Of a DNA stretch of 64,000 nt, positions 1 to 11,462 are shown one piece after another. The position numbers and the translations under genes are program-made. A model generated the notes under the pieces. It searched no databases and was not told the origin of the DNA. It saw nothing but the letters and a program-made list of their open reading frames with translations. The stretch is from Lunularia cruciata (taxonomy: Eukaryota > Streptophyta > Marchantiopsida > Lunulariales > Lunulariaceae): positions 67,001-131,000 of the forward strand of contig OX419762.1 of assembly GCA_948567375.1 (NCBI GenBank), read 5' to 3'. Position 1 is the stretch's first letter. Every line of letters starts with the position of its first letter.

Positions 1-1320
1 CTCTGCCCCAACTGCTCAATCCAAGTAACCATGGTTGTATCGGTAGTAAGAGTGGGTACTACACTCCTACAAGGTGTGGATCCTCTACCACCACCTTTAC
101 CACCTTGTCCTCCATGACCTGGAGCTCCTCTACCACCAGCCATAGCATCCCTCCTACTCCGTAACTCCGGGTTTAAGTCAAAGCATTGGTCATTAGTATG
201 ATCAAATCTATGGCAATGATCACATTGTCTTTGTGCCTACTAAGATGCACTATAGGTATTAGGTTTGTTGCCTTGAGTGCACTCTCTCTTGTATTGAGGT
301 CCACCACAAGTCCAACAAGCAACACCACCACTCATTGGCTATTGTTGACCCAAAAATGAAGGTAAGGGTCTAGCTACACTAGGCCTTCCACTCACTCCAT
401 AGGATCTGGGTTTTCCACCTTGTACTTGAAAACCAACATGGCATGGTGCACTCTATTGCATTCTAGAAGAAGTAATAAGTATGGATGAGGTCTACCTACC
501 AAATCCAGATGTCACCACTCTCTCTTCTACCATGTTGAGCACAATTTGCTCAACCAAACCAAAGACCACTACCAAAGTAGGTGAAGTAGCTTGTCAATTC
601 CTTGTCCAATATCCCATACCAAAATTGGCTTGTTTGGGCCTCAATAACTCCTTAAGTAAAACTAATCAGCCATATCATGCGAGAGTATGCCTTGTGTAGG
701 CTCTCTCCAGCCTTTCATTAGAACTCTTGCAAGCTCCTCAACTTGTCAGCATGCACCCTTGGTAGTTTTGCCTCAAACGTTAGAAGAACTCCACCATGGA
801 GTTAAACCACAATATTGCACGACCTCTTGTAATGGTACCTCCACTCTTAGGAGCACCATCTCTAGTAGATCCACCAATGATACTAGAGCTACAACTCATG
901 TGTATTGCCGATCTACCCCTTAGAATTGAGCTTGAAGTGATCAAGATGTAGTTTAGAGACCAATATTATCTCCATAGCTCAATCTAATCCAAGTAAGCTC
1001 TCTTGAAATCATGGTAGTCGTCCATCAATGGACCCTCCAAGTGTTGAAACAACCTCTTCCATGCCATGAAAGGTGTGAACAAAGTTGGGTTTTGTATCTA
1101 TTGTAGAACACACCAACTATCAAACTATTGGATGAAGTCATCCAACTCAATGGTACCCACCGCACTAGAGTAATGCTTGGGGCCTTTAGAGGTCCCATAA
1201 ATCTAGTCCATGTCCCACAATGATGCAGACACACCAAGTGCACTCTCAATTGAATCAACTCTTGTGTCAAACTCCAACTCAAATTCAATCTCTTCCCTTA
1301 TTGGGACCGTAGATACATGA
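1..1320 (-). mobile_element. Ty3/gypsy gag remnant
   Basis: Decayed gag of an LTR retrotransposon, read on the minus strand. A zinc knuckle with the exact spacing C-x2-C-x4-H-x4-C (CDHCHRFDHTNDQC) is encoded at 183-224. Upstream in the element, around 1020-1090, a gag-like stretch (PFMAWKRLFQHLEGPLMDDY) is readable. Stops and frame changes interrupt it, so it is a pseudogene. The same stretch recurs at about 58.8-59.3 kb in the same orientation, so both window ends carry one family. The element continues beyond the left window edge. Confidence 0.75.
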
Positions 1321-1446
1321 TAATATCAAGCACCACTTTGGGTAAACCTACTATGTACTGCAATGTTATCTCCTCCAAAGAACTCCGTTGTGAAAAAGTA
1401 ACCAAAAACTGCAAATTGCAATTGTAACCACCACAAGTACCCCATC

Positions 1447-1487
1447 AAGAATCACCACCAAGAATCACCACCAAGAATCACCACCAA
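1447..1487. repeat. 13-bp minisatellite, three units
   Basis: Three perfect head-to-tail units of AAGAATCACCACC inside the gag remnant. The similar stretch at about 59.43 kb lacks the expansion, so it arose in this copy. Confidence 0.9.
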
Positions 1488-2040
1488 GTGCCAACACCAC
1501 CAACCAAAAGTCATCTATTAATGTGACTCTAACTATAAAAACTTCACTAGGGGAAAGGGCAACTTGTAACTTACCATCATAACACGCAATCTCATGGTTT
1601 GCAAGTCATCACTTCTTGCCTCACCAAAGAGAAACATAAGTAGTCTGATTGGTCATCTCTCCAACCTCACTACCAAGAACACACTAGAGCACTAGCAATC
1701 TAAAGTTAGTGCACCTCACACAAACATGGTGCACAAACAAGAAGCAAAGAATAGAGGGGGTCCAATCACAAGAAACCTAAATGAAAACTCTCCATCTCAT
1801 AAATCAACACTTGATTGAATCTATCACCAATTGGCATTTGACATAATAGGAGTTATTTACTTCCTAAGCTACAAGGATCACCAAGAATAGGATCAAATTA
1901 TCTCTCCTAGCCAAATTTACTTGTGTATAGATATCAGTGGAACCGTCACAAGTACAACAAGTGAGGGTGGACCAATTCACTAGGGTACCAGTCTAAGAAC
2001 CAAAGATCTAGGGTTAAAACTCAATTGCGCACAATCTAGC

Positions 2041-2758
2041 ATGGTGGGCAGATTTTGCCAAACAATGACCAAAAAGTACTCTAAAGTAGCTAGCCTCATG
2101 CTAGCTTGCTGGCCCTTTGGAGCCTCTCATAGCCCTATGCCTCAAAGCTTTACTTACTGCCACTTTGTTATCTTATCAGTAAGGGTTAAAGATCTTAACC
2201 CTTATCACTCCCTAGATGATATGAAAGGGATACATTTTTTACAATGTAAAGTAGGTGGGCAGCCCACTAGAGTCCATGACGCAATTTGTGATACAATTGC
2301 TCAAATTCTACAAGCTACACTGGCCCAAGTACAAATTGAGCGATGGTTGGATCTACCAAGACCACCTATCCTTTGGATGAAAGCAGATATTATTACTTTT
2401 ATGGATGGTCGTCACACCTTGCATGACATGGTGGTGGCAAACCTTCTACAAGCAAAGTCATTGGCACATAATTTGTACACAAGTAGGAGCAGCAGCAGCA
2501 GCAGCAGCAACCAATGCCTCTAGGGGCAATGAGGACCACTATGCATCCCCATTCTCCTTGGATACCTTTGTCCCTCTAGTGATTGAGATTTTTGGGTGCA
2601 TACATCACCATTTTGATGGTCCCTTCAAGGATGTAGCACAGGATTCTTTGCAGATGAGAGGAGCATTGACTACCTTTCCGCCAATGCTCACAACCTATTA
2701 CAAACAATGCATATCAATCACATTACAAAGCACTCAGGCTTTGGGTCTTCACCATTGA
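2041..2758 (+). pseudogene. Decayed transposon-type ORF of unknown class
   Basis: An open stretch from 2041 to 2523 continues in another frame to 2758. The frame change falls in an (AGC)n run at about 2490-2508, suggesting slippage. Its stretch around 2378-2470 (FMDGRHTLHDMVVANLL) resembles a minus-strand piece at 48369-48554 (FTHRPHTLLDLVVTNLL), so the sequence is repeated within the window. The later part (FVPLVIEIFGCIHHHFD) looks like ORFs often linked to plant and algal retroelements, but I cannot name the family. Probably not a host gene. Confidence 0.5.
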
Positions 2759-4784
2759 ATAGTTGCTAGGGCTAGGGTCTTCCCTCCCACTTACCAAACA
2801 TACCATTGGAGTACCTCTACCACATAGTTCAAGAGTGAACTACTCTCTCCTTGGTGCTTGTTGTTAGGTGCCTCTTATATCTTTTTTTGCTGCTTTGTAC
2901 TCTTAGGTCTCGCGCCATTCTCTCCCTTCGCACTTGCTTGTGCCGCCTAACCCTTCCGCATTCCCTTTGGAGATATTTTTATGTTTTTTCATTTTTTTAT
3001 TCGCCAGAGGTCATAATCATCGAAAGTCACCGCGAAGCCTCAAACAGACCTAGCAACAATCATCCCTCACACCCGTAGTTGCTAACAGTTTCACATATCA
3101 TTTTAATCAACTTCTGCCTATCCGTGTTAGTCTAACCGGTTTTTTACTTTTAGTTTGTGGGAGGTTCAGGGTACCACACCGTAACTTAACATGCTTCGAA
3201 GCAATTTCAGAGTTTCACAAGAGTTCTATCAAACACGCTTCTATTTTCCAACCAGTAATGCCGTGATTAAACCTCTGATTACTAATTTAACGTGAAGTGA
3301 GAGAAATATCACGAACCCACTCAAAAGTCGGGATGCTGGAACCCACTGGATATAAGCTATCTAAATCAGTCGAAGTTCACGAATACCGTCAGAGCAAAAG
3401 ACAGTTTCCCTTAATCCTCTATCTACGAGTGTAAGGAGTACAGGGGGACATTTCACGCAATCCTCAAATCCGGAGAACCTTCAAAATGTTGACAAAACCT
3501 CTGTATATCAGATACAATCCGCGAAGAAGGTCAGAGCAAAAGACATTTACCCTTGTTCTCAGTGAGTTTGGGTATTGGAATATTTTATAGCTGTGTGCCT
3601 TCTATTCATGTGACATCCAGCATGACATCAGAATTTGCTCAGCGGACTCGAATTTTGTCTGTGGGGAAGGACAGAATCAAAGACAAAATTTTCCATTAAA
3701 TTCCTCGTGCGTTCTCCTACGACGAAGTAGAAACTCATGTGTTGCTTTAGTTAGTGGTTGGAAGTTGCTCTTCTCGTGACAAACAGGCCAACTTGACACT
3801 ACAGTTACTAAAAGGTGAAGATGTAATTAGGAAAAGCTTCGCCAGATTATAGTTGTCATGGAACGTGATGCATGAGCAATGTGCAGCTTACTGGTGAAAT
3901 TAGTATGGATCATGGAGGAAGTAACGGAGCTGGACGGAGTTACTGGGGCTACACGACAAGCTTCGTATGATATGTCCATGTCGTCCCTACTTTTGCGTGA
4001 AAACAAAGTGCGATCGTGTGGTTTAAGCGATAAGTTTTCAGTTCATGCACTAACTTGGGGAAATGGTTATTGCTGCATTTGGAATTGTCAGGCGAGGACA
4101 TGGCTACTTACCACGAGCTTTCGGGATGGAGATCCCATTGGGACCGTGTTTAAACTTGTGATCAAATCGGGATCTTTGATTAGTTTCCGTTTTTAGTCTC
4201 TCGATATCCTCCTCGTAGTATCGGATTAGAGCTGTCAACTTGATGTCGGGGACTTGATGCGATTGAACCGTAGACACCCATACCATCCATTACATGAGCG
4301 AAGAAGCCAACAGTCGAGCTCAGTTTAGGAGACAACGCAATGTGCGTTGTGGATTAAAGCCTCAAAAGTAGAATCGACGATTGTCTTTGCAAGCGAAACA
4401 TTGAGCTCTTGTTGATTTAGTTAAACTAGAGAGTTCCGACGAAGGAGCTTCGAGGAGACTGCCCCATTGTTTTGTGACGGAGGGTGAAGGAGTTAAGGAT
4501 CTGAGGAGAGGCCAAGACTCCTACTTGTAGCTAGAATTTGTCATCTCTGGGTGCCGAGAATATAGTTCGGAACCCCAGACTACTAGGCGTCTATCGACGA
4601 GTGGTGTTACATTGCTCAATCCTCGCAGCTTTTGTAGAGTTAAAGTGTGGTAGTGTGCGGGGAAAACTCTTTGAGCTCTTCGGACATCCTGTCATCGGTC
4701 GTGTCTGACTGGCTGATAGGCAGACAGAAAAGTGCACAATATGCAATGCGAGCATTGACGCAGGGTAGAATTCGAATTTTCGGC
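2759..4784. other. Region upstream of the receptor kinase
   Basis: No recognisable coding exon or transposon. The short ORFs here have no recognisable family. A small imperfect repeat (GGTCAGAGCAAAAGACA and a close variant) occurs near 3390 and 3529. The part next to 4785 presumably holds the promoter and 5' leader of the receptor kinase gene; I could not pick a TATA box or start site with confidence. Confidence 0.5.
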
Positions 4785-7724
4785 ATGGGCTGGAGAGTTG
4801 GGGTTTTGGTGGCAATACTTGCTGTATTGAGCGTAGTAGTATCGTCGCAGACTGATGCCGGTGAAACTGCGGCGCTCCTAGCACTGAAGACAAGTATAGG
4901 TGATGGTGCTGACCATTTAGCGAACTGGCAAGGGGACGATCCATGTGGTGGTAAGTGGACTGGCGTTTACTGCAATGCAGCCGATTATCCAAGTACTTTG
5001 GTTAACAGCAATTTCTCCCACGTCACAGAATTACGTCTCCTTCAGCTCGATCTCAAGGGAACGTTGGCTGAAGAAATTGGGAATCTCCTGGCGATGAAAG
5101 TGTTCAATGTCATGTGGAATAGTCTGACAGGAAGCATACCGTCCTCCATCGGGAATTTGAAGAATCTAAGACTGCTGTTGCTTAGCGGCAATCAGCTCAC
5201 CGGTGTGTTACCACCGGAGCTCGGTACCCTTCCGAGTCTGCACAGATTGCAGATTGATCAAAACAGGATTTCAGGACCGATTCCTGATACATTCTTGGAC
5301 CGCAACTTACCAATCATTCATCACCTGCACATGAACAACAACTCTTTGAATGGCAGCATTCCCCCGACTCTGGGAACTCTCACCAATCTCGCCCATCTAC
5401 TGCTGGACAACAACCAGCTTACAGGCACACTTCCAGTTGAACTAGCATCTGCTCCCAATCTCATGATCATCCAACTCGACAACAACAAATTTGACAGCAC
5501 CGCAACTATTCCTGTGGAGTACGGGAAGATACCCACGCTCCTGAAACTGAGTCTAAGAAATTGCAACTTGCAAGGAACAATCCCAGATTTCAGTGCCGTT
5601 CCCGAGCTGGGATATTTGGATTTGAGCCATAACTTTTTGGAGGGGACGATTCCGAATACAACACTGTCGCCGAATATCAGCAGTATGGACCTCTCGTTCA
5701 ATCAGATTTTCGGAGGCATTCCCCAGAGTATCGGCACATTGCCGAGTCTCCAGTATTTGGTGCTTCGAGATAACAATCTCAGTGGCACCGTGCCAGCTAA
5801 CCTGGGAACCGGTAAGATGTTCGTCGATCGTAAATCCACCACTCTTGTGGATCTTCAGGAAAATGGATTTGTCAACTTTGCCAATGGTTCGAACCTGATT
5901 ACTCTGGCAGGTGGAAGCAAGACTAAAGTTTGGCTATCCGGCAATCCTCTCTGCAGCGGCTCTAATTCTGCAGCGAACAATCCAATTTGTGTTCCCAACG
6001 AAGCAAGTGTCCTCCTCGACGTGGGAAATCTCAATGAAGTATTTGCATTTGATCAAGGGTCTTGCACGCCATGTCCTGCCCCTTATTCTCTGGCACCTTC
6101 ACCGTCTTCACCTATCAAATGCAGGTGTGCGGCACCAATTACCGTCAAGACACGACTCAAGAGTTACACTTTTGGAGTGTTCGACCCTTACAGACAGCAG
6201 TTCGTGCAGTACATGGCAGCCGGACTCCATCTTCAAACCGATCAAGTGTCAATAAAAGATCTGGAGTATGAGCCAGGTCCTAGGCTCGCCATGACTTTGC
6301 AGCTCTTTCCAACGACATTCAGCTTCAATCAAAGTGAGGTGAATAGGTTGTACCAAGCTTGGTCCCACTGGGAGATCCCTTTGGACACACTGTTTGGCCC
6401 TTACGAGTTCATCTCCTTCGCCGTGGCTGAAGAAGGACCGAAACGTGGGCCGAGTGGGCTGTCGAAGGGAGCAATTGCCGGCATTGTCATCGGGGTTCTC
6501 TCATTCGTAGTTTTGAAGACAGCGTGTATAATATTTGTGATGCAACGTTGGATGAGGAGAAAGCAGAAACTGGACTCTAAGAACGGCGGAACGAGAAAGG
6601 CGGCTACGAGGAGGAGAAGTTATTCAAGCATTCTGGTGTCAAGTGTAAGGTCTTTCACCTTCGAGGAGATGGCGAAGGCTACAGACTACTTCAGCGTTTC
6701 CAAGCTTGTTGGTGAAGGAGGATACGGGAAAGTGTACGCTGGTATTCTCGACGATGGCTTGAAGGTCGCCATCAAGCGAGCTGAGGAGAGTTCGTACCAA
6801 GGGGCACATGAATTTGAGAATGAAATTCAGCTTCTCTCTCGTATTCATCATAAAAATCTTGTCGCTCTCATTGGGTACTGTAATGACGGGCTCGAGCAGA
6901 TGCTGGTATATGAGTTTATTGCACACGGTAGTTTGCAGTATCATCTGTCGTCACATGCAAGGGTACCACTTAACTTCGTTACTCGGCTTCAGATTGCGCT
7001 TGGTTCGGCGAGGGGAATTCATTATCTCCACACTGAAGCAAACCCTCCCATATATCACCGAGATGTGAAGACATCCAATATCCTGTTGGATGAGAAATTC
7101 CATGCGAAGGTGTCTGACTTTGGTCTGTCCAAACTGGCTCCGGAAATTGGATTCGAGGGAATGCCTGGTGGTTACATTTCCACCGTGGTCAAAGGTACAC
7201 CTGGGTATCTTGATCCTGAGTATTTCAAAACTCACAGATTGACTGATAAGAGTGATGTTTACAGCTTCGGAGTGGTCCTGCTGGTGCTTCTCTCTGGTAT
7301 GCAGCCAATTTCAGATGGTAAGAATTTAGTAAGAGAGGTGAACCTCGCCTATGTCGCTGGAAAAATGTCGTGCATCGTCGATCCTCGGATTAAGGAGTCC
7401 TATTCTGATGCTGCTGTAGAGTCTCTCGCAAGACTCGCGCTTTCGTGCTGTAAGGACGGGCCTGATGAAAGGCCATCAATTGGAGAGGTGTTGCGAGAAT
7501 TGGAAATCCTTTATAGGGAAACATACGCCGATGGTACAAGTGACAGGTCTGATATGTCCGTGGGGCATACTGGGGAGTTGAAGAAGTTTCAAAATCTTTC
7601 AGAGTCTGATTCATTCATCGAGATTAATCCGTCTGTCTCATCTTCTGTTGTATCGTCTGCCCTCTGGACGAATAGTGAATCTGATTTACATAGTACCACA
7701 ATTATAGATGTGGTGCCCAGATAA
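4785..7724 (+). CDS. LRR receptor-like kinase, LRR-VIII-1 type, intronless
   Basis: Single-pass plasma-membrane receptor kinase, 979 residues if started at the Met at 4785. I prefer that start to the in-frame Met at 4647 because it begins a signal peptide at once (MGWRVGVLVAILAVLSVVV). Domains: LRR N-cap with WxGDDPCGG near 49-64; about ten leucine-rich repeats to about 370; a cysteine-bearing juxtamembrane region with Cys 427, 430, 446 and 448; transmembrane helix about 562-587; kinase from about 630. The kinase looks active: glycine loop GEGGYG 643-648, Lys664, HRD 758-760, DFG 778-780, GTPGYLDPEY from 804. The wall-side domain (CRCAAPI.., GPYEF) and kinase (GMQPISDGKN) match the Arabidopsis At1g06840-like LRR-VIII-1 receptors, a family that includes the peroxide sensor HPCA1. 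Relatives in flowering plants have many introns; here 3 kb is open without a break, suggesting retroposition. The ligand is unknown. Confidence 0.93.
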   Translation: MGWRVGVLVAILAVLSVVVSSQTDAGETAALLALKTSIGDGADHLANWQGDDPCGGKWTGVYCNAADYPSTLVNSNFSHVTELRLLQLDLKGTLAEEIGNLLAMKVFNVMWNSLTGSIPSSIGNLKNLRLLLLSGNQLTGVLPPELGTLPSLHRLQIDQNRISGPIPDTFLDRNLPIIHHLHMNNNSLNGSIPPTLGTLTNLAHLLLDNNQLTGTLPVELASAPNLMIIQLDNNKFDSTATIPVEYGKIPTLLKLSLRNCNLQGTIPDFSAVPELGYLDLSHNFLEGTIPNTTLSPNISSMDLSFNQIFGGIPQSIGTLPSLQYLVLRDNNLSGTVPANLGTGKMFVDRKSTTLVDLQENGFVNFANGSNLITLAGGSKTKVWLSGNPLCSGSNSAANNPICVPNEASVLLDVGNLNEVFAFDQGSCTPCPAPYSLAPSPSSPIKCRCAAPITVKTRLKSYTFGVFDPYRQQFVQYMAAGLHLQTDQVSIKDLEYEPGPRLAMTLQLFPTTFSFNQSEVNRLYQAWSHWEIPLDTLFGPYEFISFAVAEEGPKRGPSGLSKGAIAGIVIGVLSFVVLKTACIIFVMQRWMRRKQKLDSKNGGTRKAATRRRSYSSILVSSVRSFTFEEMAKATDYFSVSKLVGEGGYGKVYAGILDDGLKVAIKRAEESSYQGAHEFENEIQLLSRIHHKNLVALIGYCNDGLEQMLVYEFIAHGSLQYHLSSHARVPLNFVTRLQIALGSARGIHYLHTEANPPIYHRDVKTSNILLDEKFHAKVSDFGLSKLAPEIGFEGMPGGYISTVVKGTPGYLDPEYFKTHRLTDKSDVYSFGVVLLVLLSGMQPISDGKNLVREVNLAYVAGKMSCIVDPRIKESYSDAAVESLARLALSCCKDGPDERPSIGEVLRELEILYRETYADGTSDRSDMSVGHTGELKKFQNLSESDSFIEINPSVSSSVVSSALWTNSESDLHSTTIIDVVPR

Positions 7725-8715
7725 TAGATCAAAGGTGGAGTAGTTAGGCAGATTGAACGGTGCAAATTAGGTTAATAACGTAGTGAGTATATATGTTCTC
7801 AAGGTTTGTTGCAGATATCTGCTGGTGTATCATATGCATTTGAGAAATGTAGAAATTTGAACTGAATTTCACGTCTAACATACATTATTATTTTCTACCA
7901 TGAGTTAGTGCGTCTTTCTCAGAGTTGTGATTTATCTCATCCTAGTTAAAAATGTTTGCATGGTAATATTCGAATACCAAGAAAAATGTTTATTGTTCAA
8001 ATAACTACGTGACAGTACACATGTCCAACACCTTGATATTTCGAAAAGGCCCATGGATTTGAAATTTTGGACATGTCTGTACCATGATGTAACTACATTT
8101 TACACAAACAGTTTTTCAGAAACTGAAAACTCCCTGTTCCAAATTTGATGTTAAAATAGTGTAGATCTCTAATACCGTCTAGTGTCAACACGACCATCAA
8201 TACCCGTTCCCTGAAAATGTGAAACTAGTGTATAAGACGCAACAGTAGAAAGGATAAAATCAAAATCTCATCATTCAGTCTTTTACTGATTTTTTCATCT
8301 ACCAAATAACCGATTATCACATTTATATACAATTATACTTAACATCACTGTTTCTGTGCCCGTAGCTTGCTTTACTGAAAGAAACAAGAGAAGAAGTTCG
8401 ACTTCTCATCAAGCATCTCCCGTAAAATGGTATATACCGTATAATTGTACACTATGCATCTCAAATTTAGAACTAAAAAGCACTAAGAAGTATGAATTTC
8501 AAGTCGGAAAAGAGCTTCCAAGCACACCCAGTCCAGATGTGAACCGCTGTCAATTGATTCCTGTAGACTTTTGTATGGGATTTTCTCTCTCAAAGGTTTC
8601 CTGAAGTCGAGGTTGATGAGTAGAATCACCCTGAAGTCTGGCCAGAGACTCATCCGATGCTATAGAACAACCCATAGACTGGTATGTTTACGACTCGTTA
8701 GTATGGCCTTCCGAC
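7725..8715. other. Convergent intergenic region
   Basis: Lies between the 3' ends of the receptor kinase (plus) and the SOUL gene (minus). AT-rich, no coding exon and no repeat found elsewhere in the window. It should hold both polyadenylation regions. No poly(A) tract follows the kinase stop that would mark a fresh retrocopy. Confidence 0.6.
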
Positions 8716-11462
8716 TTATTCTACCTCCAATGAGATTTCGTTTCGACGCATGAACGGAGGTGTGAAAGGTGGATTATACTGCAAACATCGAACAGTTGAT
8801 TCTAGCTTAGAACACTTCATACATCTGTAAATGCACGCGCATTAAGTCGTCCACCTGTTTCGAACGATCGTGATAAAAGCAAAGTGCGTCACTTTTTCAC
8901 ATCTACTCCGAACAGTGCTAACTTCTTCTGATCATTTAGGGGAATTTTTCCCTGAAAATTCAAAGGAATATTATTTGTCTATACCTGAGCGACTTCTGCC
9001 TGAGCGGAACTTTTTATGCGCACTTCACTATCCTTCTCAAGAGCCCGACGTAGTATTTGCTCTTTTCGCTTTACAAGATCGTCTGTCACGTATCCTGTGC
9101 GTGACAAACGATATCATTGTCACCCCAGAGATGCAGGAGAAGCACCTTGTCACTGGTGAGTCACAGAAAATACCAGGAATGATTCTTTATAGAATTCTAT
9201 ACAACCCACTTGTATTCTCCACGACTCTTTCAGACCTGTGTGCCCTGCATCCTAATCTCCCAACTTTCGGGATTCTAATGTTTGGTTACAGAGCTCAAGA
9301 AGGTACAGAACAACCTACAAAGCATGCTGAGTGGGAGAACTTGAATGAGATTAGAAGCACAGGATGGAAATGCCGACAATGACACTGGATTTGCATCCAT
9401 ACAGATAACCTGAGCTGTTCGATGTTAAACCATGTTACAATCGTTTCCTGTTGATGTCGACAGGGTTCTTGCATCAAACAGTTACAAGATCTAAACTTGG
9501 AAACTGAAACAGAGACAGTTAAAAGTGCACCTGGAAAGGCAACTACAGCCACAGTTTTTGATGGAACTCTCCTTAATTTGACAGACGCATTATCTGGAAT
9601 GGGCAGATTGCTCTCGTCATATTTTGAAGGCAACACAAACGCCATGCGCCACTTATCCTCGCCTGATCCCTAGATAACGAACGAAAAAATTTAGATAACA
9701 GAGGGGATTCACAGCGAGGAAACCTGTAAATAAACTTAATTTCACAAGAACTGTGAAAATAAGGGATGAGTACTTACCTTCTGTGTTAAAACAGGTGTAG
9801 TCATATCCATTTTTTCTGATTGCGCTGCACGAGTTCTCTGAGTGACTACTGGTGTAGTCATCTCCATAGCTTCTCTTTTCTTGTTCTGAGGATGTAAATT
9901 TAGGGTCAGTTTTCATCTTATGACCATTTATAAAGATCCAGCATCAAGCTGCCTTCTCTAGAGTCCCCGTACTTATTCAAACGTTCGATCAGTGTGTTCA
10001 TTTTTGTCAGTGCTATGTCTAAAAGAGGATCATCAATTGATCGAGGAAGTCGATAAAGGCAGAGCCTCAGTATGTAGCTGATGCACATCCAGACTGCAGT
10101 TCTTTGATCCAGGAACGGATGTTGATCACAATGAACAAGCTAAGGGGTATTACCTTCCCGAAGAGATAGTCGGCAAGAGTGTTGAACGATTGACCCGAAA
10201 CGAAGAAGTCGAACCCGCTTCCACCTGGCATGTTGGTTTCGGCAATCATGTATGACTGCGTGAACGAGAACAGGGTTTGCTTAGGTGGTATGAACGTTAC
10301 CAGCAAAGCAGGCAAGAGGAATATTTTAAATCCAGCCAGCTCTGGAGGTGGTGAGAAGGTCAGCCCTTCAGTTCAGTCATTTGCAGCACTTGAGATTCTG
10401 CTTGGCCATGATGTCAAAATGACAAGACTTGCATGACTTTCAGCATGCATAACAAGAACTCGAAATCGACAATGAAGCGGAGAAAGTAGAGTAGCATCGA
10501 TCACTGTAGCAATAGGTTGAAACATAATTGATAGAAGTGGTCCTACCTCAGTTTCTCGAATCTCGTAATTGGCTTCCTTTCGAATTACTCTGTATGGTAT
10601 AGTTTCCAGATCAGGAACTGCTTCAAAATTACAGCAATAAATCAATCTTGAGTCACACCATGTTTTATAGGTGATAAGAACAAATTGCTCAGAAATAGGA
10701 CTACGATTTCGAGGACGAACATACGCGTCACACGCACTGCAACATAAAGACGAGGCACAACGGATTGAAATCACATAGGCAACTACAGACTTCCAGTATA
10801 TTTAGTTTTTAGAACTCTGCCGCGTACCGCTCATAAAAGCTTCCTCAAGATGGCTACTCCCGTCTCGCCGGGGGAAGACATACTTGGAGCCTTCAGAGAC
10901 CACACTTTCAATAGCTGTAAGTCCGAAGCAAGAAAACAGTCAGCGCATTTTGCAGACTTTCCCTTGTAATTGACAGTGCCTCTTCCGCACCCCTAATTGC
11001 CAGGGTATCAGTTCTTTTAGCTCCAAAGATGATAATTAACAGTGACATATTGGGCAGAGCACAAAGTCATGGTGAACGAGATAGTGAATGATTGCTTCTG
11101 AGGGCAGCAACCAGAATACCGACTTTGTCATGATTTCAAACGGCTTACCAAACAAAGAGCGCAAACCCGTATCAGGTTGCTGCAGCAAGAAGAGCATACT
11201 TACCACGCTGAGATTGTATTGCAGCCTGGGACGTCAGGGCTAACAGTAGATCTGATCGAGCATCCGAGAATGGAAGTTTAGGAAACGATCCCGTACTCAT
11301 TCGAGTCGACCTCACTACTCGAGGTATGAGAGCATCGCACTTGGGCAAAATGCCCAAACTGTATTGCAAGCTGCGCATTACTGGGGTCACTAGGGAAGTG
11401 CTAATTGAATCGGCGAAACATGTAGAAGGAACCAGAGATCGGTAGTATAAGCAGTAGAGCAT
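8716..11462 (-). CDS. SOUL heme-binding protein, plastid type, 8 exons
   Basis: Putative heme/tetrapyrrole-binding protein. Eight exons join in phase with GT..AG borders: 11462-11204, 10914-10828, 10617-10547, 10255-10154, 9885-9778, 9669-9531, 9094-8985 and 8778-8716 (stop 8718-8716). The product is 312 residues, the usual length for plastid SOUL proteins. The first ~60 residues are Ser/Thr/Arg-rich and fit a transit peptide. Then come [30 protein letters not shown], the SOUL core ([26 protein letters not shown]), two MTTPV repeats, [11 protein letters not shown] and the C-terminus [20 protein letters not shown]. It resembles Arabidopsis At3g10130, a plastoglobule-associated SOUL protein. 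No frame break or missing exon; an alternative Met lies at 11378. The heme ligand is not assigned because it is uncertain in this family. Confidence 0.93.

Noticed and set aside
4647..4784. Longer N-terminus of the receptor kinase from Met 4647
   Set aside because: The extra 46 residues are polar and would bury the signal peptide; Met 4785 opens directly with it.
8870..9382. Plus-strand open frame of 170 codons
   Set aside because: It lies opposite SOUL exon 5 and flanking introns and has no family features; it is a shadow of the minus-strand gene.
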